Assembly: GCA_004335835.1 (NCBI GenBank)
Contig: RWJK01000863.1
Span: 55,343 to 119,342, forward strand
From: Scenedesmus sp. ARA3
Taxonomy: Eukaryota; Chlorophyta; Chlorophyceae; Sphaeropleales; Scenedesmaceae
Direction: 5' to 3'
Length of the DNA stretch: 64,000 bases
The translations under genes were made by a program, and so were the position numbers. How positions within the stretch are numbered: the stretch's first letter is position 1; each line of letters begins with the position of its first letter. This document shows, one piece after another, positions 11,101-22,300 of the stretch. The notes beneath the pieces are model-generated. The model was not told the origin of the DNA and made no database searches. It saw nothing but the letters and a program-made list of their open reading frames with translations.

Positions 11101-12114
11101 CATACTTGGTGTCCATCCTCCACCAGGTAGAACACAGGAGCAGCATCGGCCTCAACAGAGCAATTGCAGCAGGCTGTGAGCCATAGCAGTTACGTGCCTA
11201 TTGGTTAAACTCACAGCAGTCTGACAGCTTAGATGGTGTTACAGAATCACTCTGCGCTGCCACCCCCTGCTGCCCGCAGCATGTATGGTCCCTGAAGCTG
11301 CATCCACAACCACGCTCGAAAGGAGTGCAAATACGACACATCCACTGTACGTGCATTGACAGTACTTGATGTCGATTAGTACACTCATGCTAATGCCATC
11401 GACCACAGTAAAAGAGCCAGCCCTCACCTGCACAGGTTGAGCGGTCGCTCCAGCGGTGTCACATCCTCCATGCCGGGAAACCAGTGCACATGATAAACAA
11501 TCAACATACCAGCGATAACAGACAACAAATGAGCAACTTAAATAACACAAATTCCCTCACCTGCACAGGTTGAGTGGCGGCTCCAGCGGCGTGACATCAT
11601 CCATGCCAGCAAACCAGATCACATAACAGAGACACCAAACTTCAAGACCCAACGTAACAGCTGTTTATCGAGGAAATAGCTCTCACCTGCAGAGGTTAAG
11701 TGGCGGCTCCAGCGGTGTGACATCCTCCATGCTGGCAAACCAGTGCAGGAACCCGGCACGCGTCAGCACAAAGTGGGCACCCGCCCAGCTGCTGCTCTTG
11801 GGCTGCCACAGCTCCATGGCCCCTTGCCGGATGATCTCAGGGCTGCAGAAGAGCTCCTGAGACACAACACACACTGCTTCAGCCTGCCGTGCGGCAAGCT
11901 GCTCACTTGTAGCGCGCATGTCTGCGGCAGCGGCGGCAGCAGCAGCAGCAGCAGCAGCAGCGGAGTGATTGAGCTGAGTATGTATGTATGTGTATGCCAC
12001 AGCTCCATGGCGCCCTGCCTGATGATCTCGGGGCTACAGAACAGCTCCTGAGATACATTACAAAATGCCTCTGCTTGGCGCGCTGTGAGCTGCTCATTCG
12101 TAGCGCCCATGTCT

Positions 12115-12146
<32 letters not shown>

Positions 12147-15100
12147 GGCAGCAGGAGCGGATCAGTTGGCCAGGATCTGTTTGTGTGTGCCACAGCTCCA
12201 TGGCCCCTTGCCGGATGATCTCAGGGCTGCAGAAGAGCTCCTGAGAAACATTGCACACGGCTTCTGCCTGGCGCGCGGCGAGCTGCTCGCTGGTGGCGCG
12301 CATGTCTGCAGCAGCAGCAACAGCAGCAGCAGCAGCAGCAGCATCGAACTGATTAGGCTGGGTATGTATGTCTGTGCCACACAGCTCCACGGAGCCCTTC
12401 CGGATGATCTAAGGGCTGCAGAACAGCTCCTGAGACACATTACAAAATGCCTCTGCTTGGCGCGCTGTGAGCTGCTCATTCGTAGCGCGCATGTCTGCAG
12501 CAGCAGCAGCAGCAGCAGCAGTGGCAGCAGGAGCGGATCAGTTGGGCAGGATATGTATGTATGTGCCACAGCTCCATGGGCCCTTGCCGGATGATCTCGG
12601 GGCTGCAGAACAACTCCTGAGAAACATTGCACACTGCCTCTGCTTGACGCGCGGCGAGTTGCTCGCTGGTGGCGCGCATGTCTGCAGCAGCAGCAGCAGC
12701 AGCAGCAGCGGCAGCAGTGGCTGAGTTGGGCTGAATGTGTACGTGTGTGCTGCTCTCCGTCCAGCCAACACACACATGTGGCATCTAAATCACCACGCTA
12801 GTGCTTCATCGCCTGCCTCACACTTGTTCCCGCCTGCTGCCACCTGTGCCAGGTGTTGCACGCCCGCCTCCCAAGCGTCACCATCAGCCCATGTCGCACG
12901 CATGCAAAAGACACCCCACCCGCTGTCTCACAGCTGCTGCCTTATACTTGCCCTGACCTGCTGCTACCTGCACCAGGTGCTGCTGCGATTCCGCCTCTCT
13001 CCCCTCCACAGCACACAACACACCCCCTTTCCTGGTGCCTGACACTTCCTGCTCTACAACAGCATCCAATTCACCTGCTGCCACTTGTGCCAGATGTTGC
13101 ACGCCGGCCTCGTCAGCACCACCCAGCCCGCCAAGCATGCCCTGCAGCAACAACACAACCCACTCGCTGCCCCGCACAACATACACTCACCTGCTGCCCA
13201 CCTGCGCCAGGTGCTGTACACCCGCCCCTTCCTCCACAACCTGAAGCTAACTAAATATAACAGCAAAAAACAGTATCAAACCAGTAATATAACTGTATGT
13301 GCCTCACCTGCTGCCACATGTGCCAGATGTTGCACGCCGGCCTCGCCAGCGTCACCCAGCCCGCCAAGCATGCCCTGCAGCATGGCAGCAGCAGCAGGCA
13401 TGCCGGCCACTGCGCTGCTGTAGCTCTCAGCCAGCGCCTGCCCGGCCTGCATCAGCGCTGCCACGCGCTCCTGCTCCAGGGCCTGCAGCGAGTCAAAGCC
13501 ACGCTGAAGCAGCTCGCGCTCCTGGTCCTGCAGCAGCAGCAGCAGCAGGCCGTGCCAGCAGTGCAGTCATTCCGCTGCAGTAGCAACCTAGTGCCATCTG
13601 TTGGCTGCAAAACCACGCAGTACAAGTACATGCACTTCTGCAGAGTGTTTGTGGCGCTCAGCTGTGCTGATGGCCATCCCACACAGCACCACACTGCCGC
13701 CTTGCCCACCTGCCACATCTGCAGCACCATGCACAGCAACAGCAACCAGACCAACAGCAACCCACGCTGCTGACTCACACACCTGCCACTTCTGCAGCGC
13801 AGCTTGCTCCGCAGCCAGCTTGCCTTCACTGGCCCAGGGGTCCCGTGTGGGAGCAGCAGCAAACCTCGGACGCAGCACACCGCCGCGAGACCACAACTGA
13901 CGAGCACATACCGGGCTGCAGTGTTTTGGGGCGCTCAGCTGGCATTCACATTAATGTATAACACCAACAACTATGCACAGCACCAACGCCAGCCATGAAC
14001 ATCATCAACACCAAGTAAACACATCGCCGCACTGCTGCTGGCCGCACCTGCCACTTCTGCAGCGCAGCTTGCTCCGCAGCAAGCTTGCCTTCACTGGCCC
14101 AGGGGTCCCGTGTAGGAGCAGCAGCAAACCTCGGACGAAGCACGCCGCTGCCGCCGCTGCTGCTGCCAGCCGCCAAATGCAGCGCTGCAACTGCCATGCC
14201 AGCTGCACCCGTCCACGCATCACCTACTGCTTCTACGCTGCTGCTGCTGTTGCCGCGGCGGTGCTGCTGCTGCTGGTGGTGTGCTGCGTCGCTGCTGCTG
14301 CTGCTGAGAGCGTGGCCGGTGGACTGCCAAACTACCACTGCATCGAATGCCTCACAGGCTGCTCTGTGTTCACTGAGGCAATGCTGCAGCTGCTTGCAGC
14401 TGCTGTCGATTTGCCTCTGAGCCTGCATAGCGGTTGGGGCGACGCAACAGCACAGACCACAGAAAGGTGATCGGAACACGGAGATCTGAGCGTAAGGACG
14501 TGTGGTGAGATCGCTTTCATTGTGATTGCGGGAGGCTGGCGGCAGATCACGTCATATGACCACGGCAGAAGGCAAAAGCAAGCCCAGCAAGACAGCAGCC
14601 AGCTAGCAGACAGCAAGCGACCATACCAAGTGCATTGAGCTGGATTCCAACAAGGTTCAAGAAAATAAGAAGAGGAGAACAGGGCGATCCAGCCACGCAC
14701 CGTGCTCACGGAGTTTTTGAGCTCCTTTGCTGCTGCGTTGTACTTGCGCCACAGCGCACGCACCGCCTCAACGAGCGTCTGCGGCAGTACGTGTCAGCAT
14801 GTAACATTTATAATGAGGCCAGCAGCATAGAGGTTTTCTTGCTGCTTTTATAAACTGTAAGCTTGTGACAGCTAGCCATGCTTGCTGCACCCGGACTAAG
14901 AGCATGATGCAAACGGCTGACTGTAGTGCTGGAACGGCGTGTTGTTGCATGCGAGATCTGCTGATATGCCCTTGCCTCCTGTGCCTCTGCGCATGCAGCC
15001 ACTGAACATCCACAGGTCTCATGCCACAAGCCAACCCCATCTCAAACACTCGCATGTTGGAAGTTTAGCATTTCAGCACAAAAGCCGCCAATGCACAGAC

Positions 15101-16745
15101 AGCATTGTTCACTAATCGTCCTATGCCTAACTGCCTGCAAAAAACAGCTCCCACCTGCAGGTCTAGGTACAACTGCCTGTGGCCAGCAGCAGCCGCTGCA
15201 GGCAGCTGCACCAGCCCTTCTACTGCTGCTTCCAGCCCTCCACTGTCTGCTGGTGCTGCCAGCGGCCCCGCTGCTGCTGCTTTTGCTGCTGCTGACATGG
15301 CGCTGCTGTAAGCTGCCTCTGCCTCCATGAGGCAGGTGACCAGCCGCAGCAGGCACTCAAGCGCTCTGCAGGTGGCAATTAATAAAGCAGCAGCAGCAGC
15401 GATAGGAAATGATGCATGGTAAGTGCAAGCACAACAAGCTAAGAAGAGGCGGGAGTTGTGGTGCCTCAGTGCAGCCCTGCTGCCTCTGCTTCCATGAGGC
15501 AGGTCACCAGCCGCAGCAGGCACTCCAGCGCTCTGCAGGTGGCGACAATGGACAAAGCAGCAGAAGCAGCGGCAGCAACTGCGATAGGCGATGGCGTATG
15601 CGAACTGCAAGCACGGCAGCACAGTCCTGACGAGTAGGGATGTAGCGTACCAAAGCAGTGAAGGGCAGCACATGCCCAACAGTAAATGGCCTTGCAGCCG
15701 CTCCAGCAGCAGCCCAGCCAGCTTCCAATGAACCTCTGGCCTCTACCCCACCAAACAGTAATGTGCAGCCCTGTCCATGCCAGCAGCGTACTCACTTCCT
15801 GCTGCTGTGGCGCTCCGCCAGCAGCCCAGCCAGCTCCCGGTTGACCTTGCAGGGGCACAAGCAGCTCGCTACAAACCCAACGAACAGTCCTGTGCGATCT
15901 CTCTTGAAGGTCTCTCTCTGTTTTTAACAAATGTCTAGATTTTTTTTGCAAAGCAATTGTCTGGGCAGCAACACACTCACTTCCTGCTGCTGTCCAGCCG
16001 CTCCGCCAGCAGCCCAGCCAGCTCCCGGTTGACCTTGCACTCCTCGCCCACACCTTGCAGGAGGGAGGACAGGTGCTCGCCCTGGCGTGCCAGCTCAGCC
16101 TCGTGCCCCGAGCCTGAGGCGACAGCAAGCACAGCAGAAAACAGGTTGTTATGGATGCACACGAATGTATACGTTGGACACAGGCAGGTGCGCCGCCTGG
16201 CACACGAGCTCAGCTCAGCCTCATGGCCCCAGTCTGAACCAGGCAACACACAACAGGGCAGAAAAAAACAGACAGGTGGGTCACCCTGGCGGGCAAGCTC
16301 AGCTTCACGCCCCGAGCCCGAACCAAGCGACAAACAAAAAAGGCAGGGAAAGAAAAACACATCTAGATGGTTGAACAGGTGCACCACGCTTGCCGCAGGC
16401 ACACTCCTAGGCAGCGCTGCTGGCGCGCTTGCAGAAGCAGACCTGGCGGTCACCATCACTGCTGCTGCTGCTGCTGCTGTCAGTGACTGGCAGTGCTATT
16501 GCAAGGCCACCTGGTCAACCTTCCCACACCTAAAACCCCCAAACATCCAATATTTTAAATCCAGCAACCTGTAACAACAGCCAGACGCACACCTTCCAGG
16601 CAGCTGCCCACGTCATCGTCCATGTCTGCTGCTGGCGTGCCGCTGCCGCCGCCAAGCTCCCGCCGCGCTGCTGTCGCCAGCGCTGACTTGTTCTTCAGGA
16701 ACTCCTCCATGCTAAAACGTGTGTCACTGATGGCGGGGCTGGCCT

Positions 16746-16786
<41 letters not shown>

Positions 16787-16840
16787 GCTTGAGAAACTCC
16801 TCCATGCTAAAACGTGTGTCACTGATGGCGGGGCTCGCCT

Positions 16841-16873
<33 letters not shown>

Positions 16874-17684
16874 TCTGAGGAATTGCTCAATGCTGAAGCG
16901 TGTGTCACTGATGGCGGGGCTGGCCTGCAGCAGCAGCAGCAGCAGCAGCAGTTTTCATGTCTTTCCTGTGGGCTGAAGCGTGTGTTACTGATGGCGGGTT
17001 TCGCCTGCACCAGCAGCAGCATGTGATGTGCACCAGCAGCAGGTGCAAAGACAGCAGGTGAGACTATGGGTTGCTACATCAAAAGGGTTCTTCCTTGCTG
17101 CGATGTGACTAGGTTGTAAATGCCTCTGCACAGCAGCAGCTCTTCAAACTCCAGGTCAGCCACACACATTGTAGCCGTGCAGATGCAGCAGCTGAGCCCA
17201 CCCTCTGCAGCAGCTGACCCAGCTCCTCAGCATTCAGGTCAGGGTCCGGCAACGACGGCAGCGGCACCGCTATGGGTCGGCTAGCACTGCCGCTGCCGCT
17301 GCTGTTGGCGCTGCTGCTGCCGTTGCCAGAACTCCCATTGGCAATGGCTGCTGCCTCTGCAGCTGCTGCGCCAGGTGAGGACAGAGGTGACAATGTGTCG
17401 GACTGCTCGTCTGCTGCAACACCATTGTCATTATCGCTGTCATCATCGCCATCCTGGATTGCAGCGCTCAGCGGGTCGATGCTGAGCGAGGAGGGATTCC
17501 TGCTGTGGTTTCCTGCAGCCCTGCTGCCACAGCTACCCGCTGCTGCTGGTCCGTTGCTACCTGCCACAGCATCAGCTGACTGCTGCTGCTGCTGCTCCAA
17601 GGCATGCAGCTGCGTATTTTGACTTTCTGACTGCGGCTTGCTGCTGGTGTCGAGTCCTGCAAGTGCAGCTGTGAGTGGGTCCAT
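9918..17684 (-). CDS. BAR-like and PH domain protein
   Basis: Ten exons on minus: 17684-17202, 16743-16593, 16113-15981, 15365-15155, 14778-14710, 14422-14048, 13527-13308, 11921-11687, 10906-10807, 10052-9918; 2112 nt, 703 residues, every phase joins. Residues 1-160 are a Ser/Gly/Ala-rich, partly acidic tail (MDPLTAALAG...). About 165-545 is predicted mostly alpha-helical and carries a BAR-type signature near 455 (DPWASEGKLAAEQAALQKW) and a second long helix (ELLQRGFDSLQALEQERV). About 570-690 is a PH domain: IRQGAMELW, HFVLTRAGFLHWF, a middle part SRKITLQ, and the terminal helix EECCEWAIALREAI with its conserved Trp. Such BAR-PH pairs bind phosphoinositide membranes and sense curvature; the order recalls fungal Slm1-type proteins, but orthology is not shown. 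Introns carry many exon-edge copies. Confidence 0.78.
10409..10740 (-). repeat. Four 3'-edge copies of BAR/PH exon 9
   Basis: About 10409-10460, 10500-10537, 10583-10640 and 10697-10740 each repeat the exon end encoding GRGSRKITLQ with the following GTGAG donor. Variants include an inserted Lys (SRKKITLQ) and SRKSTLQ. All lie downstream (lower coordinates) of the intact exon 10906-10807. Confidence 0.85.
10948..11165 (-). repeat. Two 5'-edge copies of BAR/PH exon 9
   Basis: Near 10955-10997 and 11115-11160, copies of the exon start (CSFEAGAAPVFHLVE; CSVEADAAPVFYLVE) precede the intact exon in transcription order. The first directly follows a long (CTG)n acceptor tract. Confidence 0.83.
10999..11100 (-). 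repeat. (CTG)~34 microsatellite ending at a 3' splice site copy
   Basis: About 34 uninterrupted CAG units on plus, i.e. CTG on the sense (minus) strand, running straight into a CAG acceptor of an exon-edge copy. Long polyQ, polyS or polyL frames here are artefacts of the repeat. Confidence 0.95.
11427..11620 (-). repeat. Two 3'-edge copies of BAR/PH exon 8
   Basis: 11427-11490 and 11560-11620 repeat the exon end (MEDVTPLEPPLNLCR region) followed by a GTGAGG donor; substitutions include S/G and D/T changes. Both are downstream of intact exon 11921-11687. Confidence 0.85.
11995..12695 (-). repeat. Four 5'-edge copies of BAR/PH exon 8, each behind a CTG tract
   Basis: Copies near 11998-12113, 12187-12306, 12376-12496 and 12566-12682 encode DMRATSEQLAARQAEAVC.VSQELF and then CSPEIIRQGAMELW. 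Each begins right after a (CTG)7-10 CAG acceptor. Period is about 190 bp. The intact exon is the last one (11921-11687). Confidence 0.9.
12830..13230 (-). repeat. Series of 3'-edge copies of BAR/PH exon 7
   Basis: About four copies of the exon end encoding GVQHLAQVAAG, each with a GTG(A/G)G-like donor, near 12830-12870, 12955-12985, 13065-13145 and 13190-13220. The 13065 copy also repeats MLQGMLGGLG. All are downstream of intact exon 13527-13308. Confidence 0.82.
13786..13875 (-). repeat. 3'-edge copy of BAR/PH exon 6
   Basis: Repeats VLRPRFAAAPTRDPWASEGK and the rest of the exon end through QKWQ with a GTGTGT donor; nearly identical to 14048-14145 of the intact exon. Confidence 0.9.
15480..15545 (-). 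repeat. 5'-edge copy of BAR/PH exon 4
   Basis: Encodes ALECLLRLVTCLMEAEA after a CAG acceptor, with silent differences from the intact exon (15365-15155). It is upstream in transcription order. Confidence 0.88.
15797..15855 (-). repeat. 3'-edge copy of BAR/PH exon 3
   Basis: Repeats the KVNRELAGLLAER coding end of exon 16113-15981 with its GTGAGT donor, in the downstream intron. Confidence 0.83.
16203..16325 (-). repeat. Two 5'-edge copies of BAR/PH exon 3
   Basis: 16205-16240 and 16283-16325 repeat the start of exon 16113-15981 (GSGHEAELARQG; variants DWGHEAELS and GSGREAELARQG), both upstream of the intact exon. Confidence 0.8.
16790..17010 (-). repeat. Three 5'-edge copies of BAR/PH exon 2 behind CTG acceptors
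   Basis: Copies near 16795-16840, 16878-16925 and 16970-17008 encode ASPAISDTRFSMEEFL or decayed versions. They and the intact exon start (16743) are separated by (CTG)n blocks ending in CAG. Confidence 0.88.
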
Positions 17685-19364
17685 CTTTACAGCCCCTCAA
17701 CTGCTACAACAGCTGCTGGCAGTACCGTCTGCACACAAGAGCGACACAGGTGCCAAGCAAGCTATGGTGAGCAGGTGCAGCAAGATGGCCATAAGATTGA
17801 GCGAGATTGTTTAAGCAGTAGAGTAACCAAGCGCATGGCAGCTGCTGTGGACCTGCTACGAGCCTTGGAGGGCAGCACAAGCGTCTGCACCCAAGGTGCC
17901 CTGCAACCAACTCAGCTGCCACGCTACAGCCAATCCCAGCCTAGCGTCACAGCAGGCACAGCAGGCAATCATTACTGACAAACACAGTATTTGGCTGGCT
18001 TGCAGCTGGCCCACACTAGGCGAAAATCTTGTGTGAATTGCATTGCAACAGCAGCTGCTGCTGACTTGCACCTGTTGCGTGTGCATGCAAATGAAGTCAG
18101 CCCGTTTGCGTGGTGAAAATGAATCAATTAGTCAACCTTACCTCTTCTAGGAGTGCTGAGATCCTCCGAGGCAGCTGTCGATTCAATCGATGGCGTTGTT
18201 GCGACAATTTCGCCAATGCCTGCTTACTGCCTCGCCGCACACTATTAACTACGATCTATTTTAAGCATCGTGAGGAGCTCTCAGTCGGTACAAGCACCAG
18301 AAAGAAACTGGGGAGTAGTAGAAGAGTGTGACAGCTCAGCAGCAGAAATGCAGGACGCTTGGAACTAGTCTCAAAGCGATCGCAACAGAATCGACCTCCA
18401 GTAGTTTGCGGGTTTTCATTTGTGCAATGTCACGTACTCCACCCCTCAGTAGTACATCTGACAGCTCTGAACCACAGCCCTAACCCACACAGCCATATGA
18501 CACCAAGGGGCCCCTCACCACATCTAAACATTCACAACTCGCATGCTGGCCCGGCACGAAGCCTGCAGTCCCAGACAAATCAGCTATATAGAGCATGGAG
18601 CAAACATCACTGTCCTGGACACAATGCACTTTCGGCGCCAATGTTTTCGCATCGTTACACACCCTACTGGATAGCACAGCCATGGTCTGCACACGAGGGG
18701 ATGCCATGGCAAGGCTTGCTGCCAGGTAGTCAAACCAGGTTTTGCTAGGAGCTGCTACACGGCTCCTGGACAAGTTGTGCAGACATGCACTGGTGCGGTA
18801 AGTGCTCAGCAGGCGTCCGCCGTTGTGGCCGCATGACAAGCCCATGGCTGCTTGACACCTTGCAGGCACCATGACAACGCACTCCGTGACCCAAACTACA
18901 TGCCAGCACTGTGCAGCTTAGGCCGTCCTCAAAGTCTACGGCAGTCGTCACTACGACAGCATGGGCAGCACGGCAGCATCCACCTGCTTGAAACTGCGCA
19001 GGCGCCTCAACGGCTGTGCACCAGCTTTAAAAACATGATCATGAACAGCCCTGAACCCGGTGCATGCCATCCGCCTAATCACTGTGGTTGATGTGGCCTT
19101 GATCCCCATTGCACAATTAGACGCAATCAAATAAGCTGCTGCTGCTTCTGCCAGCACTGCTGTCACTATACACCTGCCACCCTCCCATCAAACTGCCCCG
19201 TCCCACCCGCCCAGCACGCCGTTCCCTGCCATCAACTCCAGCCCCCAACTTCCACACCCACAAACTGCTAACACCACCAAGACGACAGCTGCCGCTGCAG
19301 CTGATACAGCGAGTGCTATGGCCGCGCTGCTGCCTTCGCCGCTGCCACTGCTGCTGCTGCTGCT
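17685..19364. other. Intergenic: BAR/PH upstream region and AKR2 3' region
   Basis: 1.7 kb without a supported gene. The segment next to 17685 should contain the BAR/PH promoter, the segment below 19365 the AKR2 3' UTR. Open frames here are short and unlike the neighbouring exons in codon use. Confidence 0.5.
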
Positions 19365-22300
19365 TTACTCCAGCAGCTTCGCCACGTCCTCCTGCTCATT
19401 CAGGGTGGCCACCTCCAGCGCTGTCTTGTCGTCTGCGTTCTTGGCTGACTTGTCCGCGCCGCTGCAGCAGCAGGGAACCACAACGAGTAATCACAAAACA
19501 GCGTCAGCAACGGCACATGAAGCGCTCTCAAACTAAATACAACACAAGGTGGCCACAGGCACTGAAACACCTGCCATCTAGATCATACAGCCAAGCTCGT
19601 CAGCAAGCTGGACAGCAGCTATCGGTGTAACACAAACAACTGTGGGCTCAACATGAGCTCATTCAAGACAAACTTAACTCATGCATCACCAACACCCAGC
19701 GCCCCGACAGCACTCACCTCTCCAGCAGCAGCTTCACGCTCTCCGCCTGCCCGTAGCCGGCCGCGTAGTGCAGCGCGGTGTTCTTGTTGTTGTCCACAAG
19801 GTCCAGCTTGGCACCAGCCTCGATCAGCAACTTGGCGCAGGGGATCTCGCCATACCCAACAGCAAAGTGCAGCGCGGTGCGCCCCTCCTCGTCGACCTCG
19901 TCGACTGCAGCGCCCTCCGCCAGCAGCTGCTTCAGCACCTCAGCATTGCCTGCAAAGAGAAACATAAAGTGCAATCATGTTGACGATAAGGTCGCTATGC
20001 GAGCAGGTAGACAGATGTAGTGGCCAGCGCATGCTGTGTGAACACGCGGCCAAGGGCTGCAGCAGGACCACCAGCAAGCGCAGCACAACGCAGAAGCTGG
20101 CCCAACTCTTGAAATGCTTGGATCTGCCATTGGAATTTAAAGAGATGCATACTCATTCAGTTCCATGCACATGCAACACCGGCAGCAGCCGCACTGCTGC
20201 ACAAGCACCACACGGCTGTCACATACACAGGCTGCATGCTGCAGCCACATGCGCTTACCGTCGCTGGCTGCGGTGTGCAGGTTTGCCTCCTCCTCTTCCT
20301 CCTCCTCTCCCTCGGCTGCCTCCTCTCCCTCGCCTGCCTCGCCTGCGCCTGCCAGCATGCTGTTCATGTCAAAGATGTCGCCCATGGACTCGCCCAGCTT
20401 CTTGAGCACAGCTGGGTCGTTCCAGTACCTGCAGGCAGGAAGTGAGGAACGGCTTTTGATTAGCAGGTGCAAAGCATGCTTGAGAAACGCAGCTTATCCA
20501 GCTCCTTGAGCACAACAGGGTCGTTGTAATACCTGCGCACAGATGGAAAACACGCAGATGTGGGCACATAAGCTGCCAAGGACGCGAGATAAGAAGATGA
20601 AAGGATAGTGGCAACAGCTGGCGGAATGTGGTGTAGCATAATCAGGTAAGCACCTGCGTCCACCTGCCTCCCAGGGCTGTAACAGCCCCGCCACGGCCAG
20701 CTAAGGCACACACAGGTGTGTGATGATGACCGATGACATAAGCCTGCTGCAATCACCCAGGCTGGCCAAGCAACATCAGCGCGACTCACTGCATCACGCT
20801 GCTGTCCTGGCTAGCAGAGTCAGCAGCACATGCCTGCTGTAGACGCTAACATGTCACGGCATAACAAAAGTAAACAAGCGGCAGCCGCGCGGCTCACTTC
20901 ATCATGGCTGCGGGGCCGCCGGACTCCAGCTCCTCAAAGATGCCGCTCATCTCGGGGTCGTCCTTGAGCCCCTTCATGGCTGCCTCCACCTGCACCGGCA
21001 GCAGCAGCAGCAACATGCAGGGGTTATGTTTGTTGCTTGTTGATCAATTGCAGTGTGCAAGTATCAGGGTCGTCCTTGAGCCCCTTCATGGCAGCCTCCA
21101 CCTGCAGGTGCAGTCACCGTAGGCAGGCAATATATATGATTTACTGGTGTCAATTGCTTACACTTTGCAGACGTCTAGCTCGTCCTTGAGGGCCTTCATG
21201 GCAGCCTCCACCTGACAAGCGCAGCAGCAGCGACATGCAACAATACATGGGCAACCCGCAGTGAGCCGAGGGTGCAGTGTGCAGAGCTCCGCATGCCAAA
21301 TAGGCAACCTTGTCTTGCCTCTGATCTCTGACCGTTGGTGAGCGAGCAACTGCTGTGTGTAGAAACATGTGGGCACGCAAGCGCTGCCGTGGCTGCCGCC
21401 GCTGAAACCTTTCAGTCGCTCCCTCCATACCGTCACAAGCTGACAAACATCATTGGATGTGCAATGGTTGGCAGCTGCAGCTGCGAGGCAAGTGACAGGG
21501 CTGCCGCTGCCGCTGCCGCTGCCGCTGCTGCTGCTGTTGCCGCACCTTGGCCTTGTACTCTGGGTCCTGCATGGTGGTCATCATCTTCTGCATGTTGGGG
21601 TCGCTCTGCAGGCATGAAATCAAGGCGCAGCAGGTGGCAAAGGCAGATGCAGAGGCTTGAATCATCAGCAAGTGTTGGAGCAACACACAGGACCGACATT
21701 GCATAAGGTCCAAGCTTCAGGAAAATGTAAAAATGGGTGTTGCACAGCAGCAGGACACTTCTGTGGCCGCCACCGCGTCCCTGCTGCCACATACTGCCAC
21801 AAGAACCTGTTGCACGCACGTGGATGATGGCCTGTCCCAGCTTCTCAGCCATCTGCATGAACTGCTTCCTTGCACATCACCATGTAACCAGCCAAGCCAT
21901 AGCAAACAGAACCTATCCTCAGCGGCTCACCTGGATGATGGCCTGGCCCAGCTTCTCCGCCATCTGCATGAACTGCTTCCTTGCACATCACCATGCACTC
22001 AACCAAGCCATAGCAAACAAAACCTAGCCGCTGCTGCGCACCTGGATGATGGCCTGTCCCAGCTTCTCCGCCATCTGCATGAACCCCTTCCTTGCACATC
22101 ACCAAAACAAACAAGCCAAAACAAACTAATCCTAGCCACATCGTCCCACCTGGATGATGGCCTGTCCCAGCTTCTCCGCCATCTGCATGAACTGCTTCCT
22201 TGCACATCACCATGCACCCAACCAAGCCAAAACAAACTAATCCTAGCCACATCGTCCCACCTGGATGATGGCCTGTCCCAGCTTCTCCGCCATCTGCATG

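Noticed and set aside
11995..12695. Tandem exons lengthening the PH domain
   Set aside because: Using all five copies would repeat the same PH segment and end in stops between copies; a single copy (11921-11687) gives a complete PH domain.
12085..12773. Several overlapping frames of 100-200 codons on both strands
   Set aside because: They run through intronic copies of BAR/PH exon 8 and CAG tracts and do not form an independent gene.
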